Source of the DNA: a candidate division FCPU426 bacterium | GTDB taxonomy: Bacteria; Oederibacteriota; PGYV01; Palsa-1178 | DNA length: 32,321 bases | Direction of reading: 5' to 3' | NCBI GenBank assembly: GCA_003159495.1 | Contig: PLPI01000041.1 | Span: forward strand, 26,224-58,544 | Part shown: piece after piece, positions 1-7,290 of the stretch | Position numbering within the stretch: the first letter of the stretch is position 1 | Layout of the letters: every line of letters starts with the position of its first letter | The notes under the pieces: generated by a model | Database searches by the model: none | What the model saw: the letters and a program-made list of their open reading frames with translations, nothing else | What the model was told of the DNA's origin: nothing | Position numbers and translations under genes: made by a program

Positions 1-50
1 TGTCATATACCCCGGATAAAACCAGCAAAGGGTTTTCTGACAGTACAATT

Positions 51-1442
51 TTATACAGTTTTCCCGATATCCCTTATTTTGAGTTTTATCACACCCCGGT
101 ATGGCATAATCATCATTTTTTTGAAATTCCCCATGATTTTTTTTGATACCCAGGGTATCCCGATAATGCCGGACATGACGGCTAACATAATATTTTTAAA
201 CGGCTTGTTCTGTGGAAAATCAAACACACCGGTCTTTTTGTAAACCCTGTGGTCGGCCTGGAATACCACCCTTAATTCCGAGTAAATATCGTCGCGGAAT
301 ACTTTCATTCCGGCAAAACCCAGGAATGTTACGGGTTTTAAATACCCTTTTTCAGAGAATTCAAGCAGCTTCCCTGCCAGATTGTCTATTGACGCGTCAA
401 TATTTTCCGCCGTTTCATCCGTTATTATATCCACAAAATTGGCGTTCTGCCATTCGGCAAATGCCGTAAGGATTTCCCTCAGGTTAAAATTCTGTGAGAG
501 CGGGCCGCTTATTAAAAAAGCCAGCTGTTTTCCCGCCAGCGACCTCTGGTGGGTGTTGAAAAAACTCCTGTCAAAAAACATCTTCCACCGTGATGACAGA
601 TATCTGCCCTTCATGGCGCCGGCGTAAACAACAATATCAGCCTTCATTATTTTTTCCCTGTACGTTTCAACGAACGCGTCTTTGCCGGTATAAGAACAAA
701 CATTTGCCGGCCCGCATTTCAGGCAGCCCAGGCATCCGCCCTTGATATCCAACGCCTTTATATCCACTATTTCAGGGGCGGGCTGAATTGCAGAGCAAAG
801 GCGATTAATCATTTTTCCCATGTTGCCGTCATTTTCGTCGGTTACAATGACAATTTTTTTGCCGCCGGCGTCATGCGGCGAGGAAGGCGCGCCGGGATTA
901 TAAACCGCGCTTTCCAGTTTGACAGGGGTATATGCCTTCGTTACAGGAACACGCGCAAGCGCCGTTGAAACCGCATTTTCAAAAAAAGTGACCAGATTAT
1001 TCCGCATTTCAGCCTTCAACAAATCGTTCATATGTGCGGAAAACGACCCTGTAAAATTCATCCCGAGGTCGTCGCTTATTGCGCGGATGTAATTGTGGGC
1101 GGTATGGTCAAAAAAATGTATCGACGTGCTTAGAGCCGCCGAATACTTTCCGTTAAAGGCGCCGGCGCACCCGTTTTCCTCAATTAGTTCAATGAACCGC
1201 TGGTATTGCGAACATACGGTAAATACGTAAAGCGGAAATGCCCACAGCACAAGGCCGGACGCGCGTATGTCATCCATGATCAAATTAAATTTTCCCCTGT
1301 CCCTTTCCACCGCGGCTATATTGAACGCCGGCTGATGAACCACAAATTCATGTTCCGGAAAATTCACCCTGAGGAACCCGACATACTGCATTGTTACGCT
1401 TGTCTCTCCCTTGGGGCTTCCCCCCAGTACGGTTATTTTCAT
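51..1442 (-). CDS. Two-domain flavodoxin-like / iron-sulfur flavoprotein (FMN reductase family)
   Basis: The 463-residue product appears to carry two flavodoxin-fold halves in tandem. Residues 1-165 begin with MKITVLGGSPKG, the usual phosphate-binding start of NADPH-dependent FMN reductases. Residues 193-360 begin with KKIVIVTDENDGN and contain GCLGCLKCGPANVC near residue 237. That C-x2-C-x2-C-x5-C spacing matches the compact cysteine motif of Isf-type iron-sulfur flavoproteins, so the second half may hold a 4Fe-4S cluster; this is inference. The C-terminal 100 residues are basic with a hydrophobic stretch (IMLAVMSGIIGIPWV), perhaps a membrane contact. Its ATG overlaps the TGA of the upstream PadR gene by four bases, so the two are translationally coupled and probably both under PadR control. 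The likely role is flavin- or quinone-type electron transfer or xenobiotic reduction; the substrate is unknown. Confidence 0.8.
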   Translation of the reverse strand: MKITVLGGSPKGETSVTMQYVGFLRVNFPEHEFVVHQPAFNIAAVERDRGKFNLIMDDIRASGLVLWAFPLYVFTVCSQYQRFIELIEENGCAGAFNGKYSAALSTSIHFFDHTAHNYIRAISDDLGMNFTGSFSAHMNDLLKAEMRNNLVTFFENAVSTALARVPVTKAYTPVKLESAVYNPGAPSSPHDAGGKKIVIVTDENDGNMGKMINRLCSAIQPAPEIVDIKALDIKGGCLGCLKCGPANVCSYTGKDAFVETYREKIMKADIVVYAGAMKGRYLSSRWKMFFDRSFFNTHQRSLAGKQLAFLISGPLSQNFNLREILTAFAEWQNANFVDIITDETAENIDASIDNLAGKLLEFSEKGYLKPVTFLGFAGMKVFRDDIYSELRVVFQADHRVYKKTGVFDFPQNKPFKNIMLAVMSGIIGIPWVSKKIMGNFKKMMIMPYRGVIKLKIRDIGKTV

Positions 1443-2011
1443 TTCTTCATCCCTTTTGTGGTTTTTTTAAGAAAGGCAATTGTTTCTTCACACCACTCAA
1501 TAACCGCTTTGTAATGTTTTTCTCCATAACTAAGTGTAATGAGTGGAAACAGGCTCGTTTCATTCTGTTCTCCTGCGTGCGCCTGCTTTCTGATGCTTTT
1601 TAACTCTTTGAGAATATTAATAGCGGCGTCCCTCTCGCGCTCAATGGCCGCTATTGATATTTCCATCGGGACAAGCATGCCAAAAAACAGTTTCAACAGC
1701 AGTTCAATACGGGAATTTTCGGCCGCGTGCGGCTGATATAGCCATTCTTTAACAGCCTTTTTGCCCTGCTCTGTTATCGCGTATACTTTTCTTTCCGGCC
1801 CGCCCTTTGTTTCTTTTTTCCTGTCCCTTCCCTGCAGTTTTATAAGCCCTTCCCTGCTGAGTTCCGCCAGCATGGGATAAATATGGCCGTAGTTTTCCTT
1901 CCAGAAATAGGCAATGCTGTTATCAACTATTTTTTTTATGTCGTAACCCGACATCGGCTGAAAAGCCAGCATTCCAAGTATCGCAAAACGCGTCCTGTTT
2001 TTTTGCGCCAA
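1439..2011 (-). CDS. PadR family transcriptional repressor
   Basis: This is a 190-residue winged-helix regulator. Residues 8-90 hold the PadR DNA-binding domain (FAILGMLAFQPMSGYDIKK, then YFWKENYGHIYPMLAELSREGLI, then the wing containing KVYAITEQGKKAV). Residues 100-185 look like the alpha-helical dimerisation domain of the long (subfamily-1) PadR proteins. The start is TTG, supported by AGGAGG six bases upstream; there is no better ATG. PadR proteins usually repress a neighbouring detoxification or transport gene and release DNA on binding small aromatic or cationic compounds. Here the regulated partner is probably the downstream flavoprotein, which overlaps it by four bases. A near-perfect promoter containing a 19-bp palindrome lies 23 bases upstream and argues for autorepression. 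Confidence 0.93.
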   Translation of the reverse strand: MAQKNRTRFAILGMLAFQPMSGYDIKKIVDNSIAYFWKENYGHIYPMLAELSREGLIKLQGRDRKKETKGGPERKVYAITEQGKKAVKEWLYQPHAAENSRIELLLKLFFGMLVPMEISIAAIERERDAAINILKELKSIRKQAHAGEQNETSLFPLITLSYGEKHYKAVIEWCEETIAFLKKTTKGMKK

Positions 2012-2033
2012 AAGGCACCTCCTGTATCAGGAG

Positions 2034-2062
2034 TATATATCAGACTGATATATTAATGTCAA
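2034..2062 (-). promoter_or_regulatory. padR promoter with embedded palindromic operator
   Basis: Read on the minus strand, TTGACA (2057-2062) and TATATA (2034-2039) are separated by exactly 17 bases. The spacer and -10 box are covered by a perfect inverted repeat with 9-base arms (ATATATCAG / CTGATATAT, 2035-2053, one central base). Binding of a dimeric repressor there would block RNA polymerase. PadR is the obvious candidate because its gene starts just downstream. Confidence 0.8.
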
Positions 2063-2132
2063 GTTTTTTCTGCTTTAAATAACAGGCCGGATTGTTTTAC
2101 TTATATTAACCAAAACAACACCATAAACTAAT

Positions 2133-2161
2133 TTGACCGCCGCCGTTTTGTGAATTATCAT
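2133..2161 (+). promoter_or_regulatory. Sigma-70-type promoter for the DNRLRE lipoprotein
   Basis: TTGACC (2133-2138) and TATCAT (2156-2161) are spaced by 17 bases. Transcription would begin near 2168, leaving a leader of about 30 bases before the ATG at 2200. It diverges from the padR promoter about 70 bases away. Confidence 0.55.
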
Positions 2162-2199
2162 TGTCATATATCGGACACTTAAATTTTACAGGGGGTTTT

Positions 2200-2895
2200 A
2201 TGAAAAAACGCGCAATGATTCTGGTTCCGCTTTTTGCAATGCTTGTGGTTTTGTTTCTCGCTTCATGCAAGGGGGCCGCGGGAAACAACGGCCCGACGGG
2301 AAGTTCGGGTTTAAGCGTCATGACCTTTCAGGACGGCGTATCCCCGTCAAACGCGTATGCCGGCACGACTGATACCGACCTTATTTCAGGTGCCGACGCA
2401 TCCACAAATTACGGCACCCTCACTATTGCCACGGCCGGTTCGCAGTCAAGCGGCGGCGGCAATTTTATGTTATTCCGCCCGTTATACAGGTTTGATATCT
2501 CCACAGTGGTTCCATCTAATATCACGATACAGAAGGCTTATCTGACAATCACCCTGACATCCTACATTGCCAAAACTTACAATGTTTATGCCTTAACAAA
2601 GGTATGGACCGAGACGCAGGCAACATGGAACGTCAGCGCGACGGGGATTAACTGGACGACTCCGGGCGGCGATTATACCACGCTTGAGGACTCTGAAGCT
2701 TCAACATCAACAACAATTACTTTTTCCCTGAACCCGTCGCTGGTCCAGTCATGGATAACGACCCCGTCTACAAATTACGGGTTATTGCTCAAAGACACCG
2801 ACGAAACAGCCGGCACCTTCGCCAATATCAATACCAGGGAAAGTTCAACAGCGGCTTCGAGGCCTAAACTCACGATATATTACAGCCTGCCTTAG
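2200..2895 (+). CDS. DNRLRE domain lipoprotein with collagen-like tether
   Basis: The 231-residue product has a lipoprotein signal peptide ending in LASC (lipidated Cys about residue 23). Four Gly-X-Y triplets follow immediately (GAAGNNGPTGSSG), then a beta-rich domain of about 190 residues. The domain has the features of DNRLRE/disaggregatase-type modules: VSPSNAYAGTTDTDLISG at its start, LYRFDISTV, ALTKVWTETQATWN, and a closing SRPKLTIYYSLP. These modules occur in exported, often carbohydrate-associated proteins. The start is set at ATG 2200 because a run of five G lies just upstream and the signal peptide starts there; the frame extends further upstream only through a TTG. A paralogue lies at 12953-13693. 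The protein is probably anchored in a membrane and displayed; no enzymatic residue is recognisable. Confidence 0.85.
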   Translation: MKKRAMILVPLFAMLVVLFLASCKGAAGNNGPTGSSGLSVMTFQDGVSPSNAYAGTTDTDLISGADASTNYGTLTIATAGSQSSGGGNFMLFRPLYRFDISTVVPSNITIQKAYLTITLTSYIAKTYNVYALTKVWTETQATWNVSATGINWTTPGGDYTTLEDSEASTSTTITFSLNPSLVQSWITTPSTNYGLLLKDTDETAGTFANINTRESSTAASRPKLTIYYSLP

Positions 2896-2955
2896 CCTCA
2901 TCCAGGCCGATGCTTACCATATATTGCAGTCTTCCTTAAGAAAGTCAGCAATGCA

Positions 2956-2989
2956 AAAACCCCGCGGGCAACCGCGGGGTTTTAATTTT
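2956..2989 (+). terminator. Rho-independent terminator
   Basis: A 12-bp stem (AAAACCCCGCGG / CCGCGGGGTTTT) with a GCAA tetraloop is followed by a T-rich tail. It ends the DNRLRE lipoprotein transcript, about 60 bases after its stop codon, and could also act weakly on the opposite strand behind the XRE gene. Confidence 0.88.
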
Positions 2990-3004
2990 TTATCAGTCTA
3001 CGAG

Positions 3005-3325
3005 TCATCTTTTTTCAAAAACAAGGTTTAAATCAAGCCTTGCGCCGACTCCGTGCGCCACCTTTGACAAAGATGAGAGTTCCGCGTTTTTTGAACCGTT
3101 TAATATGCGCGCCAGAACCTGGTGCCGCATGCCGGCTTTCTTTGCCACAGAATAATATGTAAGATGCCTTTTGGCCATTATTAATTTTATCTGTTCCACA
3201 AAATTATAAAACGCTTCGGCCTCGTTGTAAGCTTCCTGTGCCTCTGCATGTTTCATTACTTTCTTAAAATATGCCTCTTCTTTTCCCCTGCTTACCAGTG
3301 AAACCGCGTTTAGCTTGTTTTTCAT
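3005..3325 (-). CDS. XRE-family HTH regulator, antitoxin-like, solitary
   Basis: The 106-residue protein has an N-terminal helical region (residues 1-45) and a Cro/C1-type helix-turn-helix at about 55-82 (LTYYSVAKKAGMRHQVLARILNG). It ends with a short hydrophobic strand, LDLNLVFEKR. The layout resembles the antitoxins of HigBA/RelE-type modules, including the HigA-like protein at 10285-10584. No toxin gene lies next to it: the upstream gap of under 70 bases holds only the promoter, and downstream is a terminator. The start is placed at ATG 3325 because GGAG sits six bases before it; an in-frame GTG lies four codons upstream. A palindrome over its promoter suggests autoregulation. It may be an orphan antitoxin or a stand-alone repressor. 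Confidence 0.82.
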   Translation of the reverse strand: MKNKLNAVSLVSRGKEEAYFKKVMKHAEAQEAYNEAEAFYNFVEQIKLIMAKRHLTYYSVAKKAGMRHQVLARILNGSKNAELSSLSKVAHGVGARLDLNLVFEKR

Positions 3326-3351
3326 TTTCCACTCCACTGTGTTTTTAACAA

Positions 3352-3380
3352 ATTATGCATTTTAAAGAGCATAATGTCAA
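3352..3380 (-). promoter_or_regulatory. Promoter and operator of the XRE gene
   Basis: On the minus strand TTGACA (3375-3380) and CATAAT (3352-3357) are 17 bases apart. Perfect 7-base inverted repeats ATTATGC and GCATAAT (3352-3358 and 3369-3375) flank a 10-base spacer and cover the -10 box and most of the core promoter. This is a typical autorepressor arrangement. Confidence 0.75.
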
Positions 3381-3393
3381 TATAGATTTTTTA

Positions 3394-3834
3394 TCAGTCT
3401 GCGGGCATGGTATGCAGGCGTATTTCCCTGTTGATAAATTCCATATACCTGAAATATGCGTTTGCGAAAGTTATAATCCCCGCGATTGCGGAAAATAAAA
3501 TGGTTATTGCGGTCAGCCATGCGGGTGGTGAGGACATGCGGGCAAATTCAAACGGGCCGCTGTGGAAATATCCGAATATAAGGGATTCTATTAACACAAT
3601 CCCCGCCGCGTATAAAATAAACGCCGCAGCTCCGCATATTATTGTCATTGATATTTTTCCGCGGTGGCATGTATTGTGGACAGGTATGCAAACGCGTGGT
3701 TCCGTTATATCCGAAACCGACGCGCTCACTTCAATATTATCAATATCCGCGACCTTCTTGTTGCATATCCAGCAGTAAGGTTCATAATCAAAGTAATACG
3801 CCGACGCACGCACTTTTACACCCCATTCAAACAA
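3394..3834 (-). CDS. Small membrane protein with N-terminal Cys pairs, function unknown
   Basis: I do not recognise this 146-residue protein. The N-terminal 55 residues contain a possible zinc-ribbon arrangement, CWIC and later CIPVHNTC. Two hydrophobic segments follow (about 65-88, IICGAAAFILYAAGIVLIESLIFGY; about 105-128, LTAITILFSAIAGIITFANAYF), then a short basic tail. The gene lies 11 bases downstream of osmC-like 3846-4250 on the same strand and probably shares its transcript. The start is uncertain: the TTG at 3834 has no obvious ribosome site, whereas the in-frame GTG at 3813 is preceded by GGGG at good spacing. Confidence 0.65.
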   Translation of the reverse strand: MFEWGVKVRASAYYFDYEPYCWICNKKVADIDNIEVSASVSDITEPRVCIPVHNTCHRGKISMTIICGAAAFILYAAGIVLIESLIFGYFHSGPFEFARMSSPPAWLTAITILFSAIAGIITFANAYFRYMEFINREIRLHTMPAD

Positions 3835-3845
3835 AAATTACATCA

Positions 3846-4250
3846 TCAATCCGGATATTTGAATTCGATTGAATATTTTATATCAGGGTCAAGGCTTTTG
3901 TGTACCGGGCAGGCGACCGCGCCCTGTTCAACAGGTTTTCTTTTATCCCCGGGTATGCCCGGGCACATGCTGAATACTATGTTTATCTCCCCTATCCTGC
4001 GCGGGCCGTCGTACATTTTTTTATAACCCTCAAATTTCGTCCCTTTTATATCAATGCCGGTTTTCTTCGCTGCCATGGCCATTATGGTCAGCATGCATGA
4101 ACCCAGCGCTATGACCACCATATCTGTCGGTGAGAATGCCTCTTCTTTTCCGCCGCTTTCAGCAGGAGCATCGGTTATGATGTCGCCGAATTTTTCAGCC
4201 GATGTCCTGCACCTCAATGAACCCTCGTAATTAATTTGTATTTTGCCCAT
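3846..4250 (-). CDS. OsmC/Ohr family peroxiredoxin-like protein
   Basis: The 134-residue protein matches the small OsmC family, thiol-dependent peroxidases acting on organic hydroperoxides. It keeps both family cysteines: Cys52 in ALGSCMLT and Cys114 in ACPVHKSL. The segment FSPTDMVVIALGSC is the characteristic start of the central helix. The ATG is preceded by GAGGAG at good spacing. The gene follows the ketopantoate-reductase-like gene by 12 bases on the same strand, so the two are probably co-transcribed. The cytoplasmic role is peroxide detoxification; the physiological substrate cannot be read from sequence. Confidence 0.9.
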   Translation of the reverse strand: MGKIQINYEGSLRCRTSAEKFGDIITDAPAESGGKEEAFSPTDMVVIALGSCMLTIMAMAAKKTGIDIKGTKFEGYKKMYDGPRRIGEINIVFSMCPGIPGDKRKPVEQGAVACPVHKSLDPDIKYSIEFKYPD

Positions 4251-4262
4251 TTTATTCTCCTC

Positions 4263-5192
4263 TTAAATTGTTTTCCGTGCCTGTATAGACGCGTAAATTC
4301 TTTCCGTGACAGGGGTTTTAACCCCCGCCTGAACGCCCATCCTTATAACAGCACCGCCGAACTGGTCGCGCTCGTCTTTTTTTCCCGCTTTTTCAAAATC
4401 CCTCTGGAATGAGGTTTTTGTTCCAAACGGGAACGTCTTTGCTTTTGCGAATGTGTCATTGATAAGCGATTGGGAAACTTTAATATTTTTTTTGGCGGCT
4501 ATTCCGGTTATTTCCCCCATTATGGCCCGTGTATATCCCGCCAGTTCATCCGACTCCATTACTTCGCCGATTGTCTTGTTATAGTTGGTTGTCACAAGGC
4601 CGAAAGAGGCGATAAAAACAAACTTGCTCCATATTTCCACATCAGGGTCCGAGGTCCATTTATATTGTATTCCGGCTTTTGCCAGTATCTCAACCAGCAG
4701 GTCAGGCCCTTCGTCATGCAAAGGGTCATTACCAAAAATAATAGAAGCCTCCCCGCCGCGCTGGAAAACCGTGCCGGGTTTTGAAATTTGTGTGCCGACA
4801 TATACGCAGGAAGGAAGGACAATACCGTTTTTTATAACAGCCCGGATGCGTTCATATATATCAACGCCGTTCAACAAGGGGAGTATTACGGTTTTATCAG
4901 TTATTTTCGGCGCCAGTCTTTTTACAGCATCCGCAAGGTCATATCCTTTTACGCAGATGAGGCATATATCAAACGAAGGCAAATCCTCAATGCGGTCTGT
5001 AGCCATCGTGGGACGGCATTTTATAACACCCTCGCTTGAATCAAGCGTCAATCCGTTCTGTATAATCTCCGCCAGGTGAGCCCCGCGGGCGATAAAAAAT
5101 ACTTTGAGGTCACTCTCTTTTTCAGCCAGTTTAGCAATCTTCCCGCCAAAATATCCCCCCACTCCGCCAATACCGATAACTGCGATGTTCAT
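4263..5192 (-). CDS. panE: 2-dehydropantoate 2-reductase (ketopantoate reductase) family
   Basis: The 309-residue protein has an N-terminal Rossmann fold starting MNIAVIGIGGVGGYFGG, giving the GxGxxG nucleotide-binding motif at residues 7-12. The C-terminal ApbA domain includes EIWSKFVFIASFGLVTTNY, which holds the probable catalytic Lys, and TSFQRDFEKAGKKDERDQ, the conserved C-terminal signature. The family reduces ketopantoate to pantoate with NADPH in pantothenate and CoA synthesis, but many paralogues act on other 2-oxo acids. No other pantothenate gene is nearby, so the symbol marks the family only. The start is ATG 5192 because GGAG lies six bases upstream; a TTG four codons earlier is less likely. 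It is followed by the OsmC gene after 12 bases. Confidence 0.85.
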   Translation of the reverse strand: MNIAVIGIGGVGGYFGGKIAKLAEKESDLKVFFIARGAHLAEIIQNGLTLDSSEGVIKCRPTMATDRIEDLPSFDICLICVKGYDLADAVKRLAPKITDKTVILPLLNGVDIYERIRAVIKNGIVLPSCVYVGTQISKPGTVFQRGGEASIIFGNDPLHDEGPDLLVEILAKAGIQYKWTSDPDVEIWSKFVFIASFGLVTTNYNKTIGEVMESDELAGYTRAIMGEITGIAAKKNIKVSQSLINDTFAKAKTFPFGTKTSFQRDFEKAGKKDERDQFGGAVIRMGVQAGVKTPVTERIYASIQARKTI

Positions 5193-5205
5193 AAATGACT
5201 CCAAA

Positions 5206-5436
5206 TCAAGGTTTTAAGACCAGTTCGTCAACCGCATAAGCGAATTTCACAGCAATCCCGTCCGAGCCGGAATCAATGTAATCTTCAGAAGCATAAAATG
5301 TTTTGTTCTTGTCTTCTTTCCTATAAACAAAACTCAACAATTCTTGCTTGGTTAATTTTCTCATTTCCTTCAAATCATTTGCCATAATATCTTCCATTTT
5401 TTCAAACTCTCCCCAAGTGTAAAGAGCGGCATTCAT
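5206..5436 (-). CDS. Small hypothetical protein
   Basis: I do not recognise this 76-residue, mildly acidic, apparently soluble protein. It has no signal peptide, membrane segment or clear motif; the middle (LKEMRKLTKQELLSFVYRKED) looks helical. It is probably real: its ATG is preceded by a full AGGAGG at six-base spacing. It lies 32 bases downstream of the HEPN-helicase chimera and its stop is 13 bases before the panE-like start, so it may couple the two. It could be an accessory protein that travelled with the helicase. Confidence 0.6.
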   Translation of the reverse strand: MNAALYTWGEFEKMEDIMANDLKEMRKLTKQELLSFVYRKEDKNKTFYASEDYIDSGSDGIAVKFAYAVDELVLKP

Positions 5437-5468
5437 ATTCGTCCTCCTATTACAATTTTTTTATTACA

Positions 5469-6671
5469 TTAAAGTATATTTAATCCGATTCCTTTTAAGT
5501 AATCATAAGTGGAATCATAATAATCTGCTTTTCTGGTTCTATCATAGCTATCTCCTTCTGGTACTACTATAACCATGCCTTGCCTTGCACGTGTGAGAAG
5601 AACTCGATAAGCGTTTTTTAAATACATTTTACGTTCAGCTTTATTTATATTATTCCACCTGTCGCCACAAAAAGACATGTGCTGCCATCCTTTATCTGTA
5701 TATCGAAAATCTGCGTCCCATGTAACACAAGCCCAATCAAGTTCCAAGCCCTGTACATGGAACTCTGTTGCTACATCTTCAAGATAATAGGACGAACGCA
5801 CGTCTTCTTTGCCATCGAGAAACCAATGAATAGGATCCATAGGACTTTTTACATCTATTGCGTGAGGTTTTAATCTTTGCGCTTGAGATGATACTACTAT
5901 TCCATATCTTTCAGTTCCTCTAGCCTGCAATCTAAGCCATTTTTTTGCTCTACTTAAATCTCTCGTCAAGACTATAGGATATTTATCTTTAAGTTTATTA
6001 TATGTTTCTTTTGCTTCCTTCTCCCTTAAATCAAGCATTTGTTTGACTAATAAAGATAAATTTTCAGCCCTAAAAGATCTCATCGATACTGCCAAGTGTA
6101 ATTCTTGATTGTAAAAAACATTTTTTCTTTTCTTTATTTCATTAAGCAATTCCTCTGTCCCATATTCAGAATCATGTAGTTTAGGTGATATATATATACG
6201 CCAGTCTGGAAATGACTTATTTAAGGCACGCACCCATTCAGAAATACCTGCTTCTCCAGTATTAATCTCCTGTCCACCACCAACAAGACAAACTATGACG
6301 GCCCAATCCTTATGTCTATCCATACATGATATAAGAAACTCCGGTTCAGATTGGTTGAAACCTTCATTTAGCGCTTCAACAAAAAAAAACGGCAGTTTAT
6401 TCTCTTCAACATACAGACATCTAATTGCTTGTATCAGGCAATAGTGGCTGTGCTCCCTCAAGTTTTTGTGATATAACAGGGCCCTGGCTGTATGAAACAT
6501 TGAATAATACAATTGCACCATTGTCCACTTAAAATCATTGTCATTAAATGTCTTTTCCGCCCTTTTTAAATCTAATTCTGCTGCCTGAAGCTCCGCAGGC
6601 GCTATTTCTTTTCCCCTCGAAAACTCCCTTATTCTACCCTTTTTCAGACACTCCCCGTACTCTGTGTTCAT
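5469..6671 (-). CDS. HEPN domain fused to the C-terminal half of a DUF2075-type helicase (chimera)
   Basis: The 400-residue frame joins two unrelated parts. Residues 1-103 are a HEPN domain of the kind paired with MNT nucleotidyltransferases ([25 protein letters not shown], with a candidate R-x4-H at Arg63/His68). From about residue 104 the sequence becomes the post-Walker-B part of a DUF2075/Schlafen-like superfamily-1 helicase: [21 protein letters not shown], then [15 protein letters not shown], a motif-V-like [10 protein letters not shown] (303-312) and a motif-VI-like [12 protein letters not shown] (354-365). Walker A and the Walker B DEAQ-type motif are absent, and the usual HEPN C-terminus is missing, so ATP hydrolysis is unlikely. 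The start is ATG 6671, with GGAGG just upstream, overlapping the MNT gene by 38 bases. It is best read as an in-frame deletion or recombination product, or a misassembly, centred near 6360. Confidence 0.8.
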   Translation of the reverse strand: MNTEYGECLKKGRIREFSRGKEIAPAELQAAELDLKRAEKTFNDNDFKWTMVQLYYSMFHTARALLYHKNLREHSHYCLIQAIRCLYVEENKLPFFFVEALNEGFNQSEPEFLISCMDRHKDWAVIVCLVGGGQEINTGEAGISEWVRALNKSFPDWRIYISPKLHDSEYGTEELLNEIKKRKNVFYNQELHLAVSMRSFRAENLSLLVKQMLDLREKEAKETYNKLKDKYPIVLTRDLSRAKKWLRLQARGTERYGIVVSSQAQRLKPHAIDVKSPMDPIHWFLDGKEDVRSSYYLEDVATEFHVQGLELDWACVTWDADFRYTDKGWQHMSFCGDRWNNINKAERKMYLKNAYRVLLTRARQGMVIVVPEGDSYDRTRKADYYDSTYDYLKGIGLNIL

Positions 6672-7212
6672 CCCTCTCCTCCCACAGTATTACCCCTCTT
6701 TCAACCTCGCGCGCGTATAAAGCTTCCTTTTGTTTAAAACCCGCCGTTTCAACCGGCGTTTTTATGACTGCCTGAATTTTTCGTTTTAGTTTTATTTTTT
6801 TCAGGATTTCCCTTACCCTGTCAGGGTCATGGGATATTATAAAAATATCCATATCACTATCGGCCATATCTTCGCCCCTTGCGCAACTGCCATAAAGGGT
6901 TGCGGATATCATATGCCTGCAAAGCTTTTCAACTGTGCCATTTAATTCAACAATATTCATCATAATTTTAAACTGTTTTACAGCCGGATTTGATGCGTCG
7001 GCCGAATATATTCCAGTATTTCCCCTAATTTCGTTTTTTACAAAACCTTCCTTTATAAGCTGTTTCATTGCAAGAAAAACTCCGGCCCGGCTTATTCCAA
7101 GTGCTTTTTGAACCGCGCTGCCTGTAAAATCCCTGCCGCTGTTTTCACAAAGATATTTCAGGGTTTTCAGCGCGTTTGTGCCTTCAAGCAAATTTACAGC
7201 CTTTATTGACAT
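6634..7212 (-). CDS. MNT-type nucleotidyltransferase antitoxin with N-terminal winged HTH
   Basis: The 192-residue protein combines a winged helix-turn-helix (about residues 14-70, [29 protein letters not shown]) with a minimal nucleotidyltransferase domain. The latter shows the hallmark [19 protein letters not shown] at 106-124; Asp120 and Asp122 are the expected metal ligands. MNT proteins of this class neutralise a HEPN toxin, in characterised MntA-HepT pairs by adenylylating it. The next gene begins with exactly such a HEPN domain and overlaps it by 38 bases, giving a classical bicistronic pair. The HTH suggests that the antitoxin also binds the phased repeats over its own promoter at 7223-7277. 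Confidence 0.9.
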   Translation of the reverse strand: MSIKAVNLLEGTNALKTLKYLCENSGRDFTGSAVQKALGISRAGVFLAMKQLIKEGFVKNEIRGNTGIYSADASNPAVKQFKIMMNIVELNGTVEKLCRHMISATLYGSCARGEDMADSDMDIFIISHDPDRVREILKKIKLKRKIQAVIKTPVETAGFKQKEALYAREVERGVILWEERDEHRVRGVSEKG

Positions 7213-7222
7213 GCTCCACCTT

Positions 7223-7277
7223 GTTTAATATATTTAACACATGTTTATTATATTAAACTATTGTTTAATTGTCAAAC
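7223..7277 (-). promoter_or_regulatory. MNT-HEPN promoter with three phased operator repeats
   Basis: The minus strand carries an exact consensus sigma-70 promoter: TTGACA (7270-7275), a 17-base spacer and TATAAT (7247-7252). Three imperfect palindromes sit over it at exactly 20-base intervals: GTTTAATATATTTAAC (7223-7238), GTTTATTATATTAAAC (7243-7258) and GTTTAATTGTCAAAC (7263-7277). The 20-base period is about two helical turns, placing bound proteins on the same DNA face. Autoregulation by the HTH-MNT protein is the likely use. Confidence 0.85.
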
Positions 7278-7290
7278 ACAATGCGGACTT

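Noticed and set aside
5469-6671. Calling this a functional ATP-dependent helicase
   Set aside because: Walker A and Walker B motifs are absent; only post-Walker-B motifs remain.
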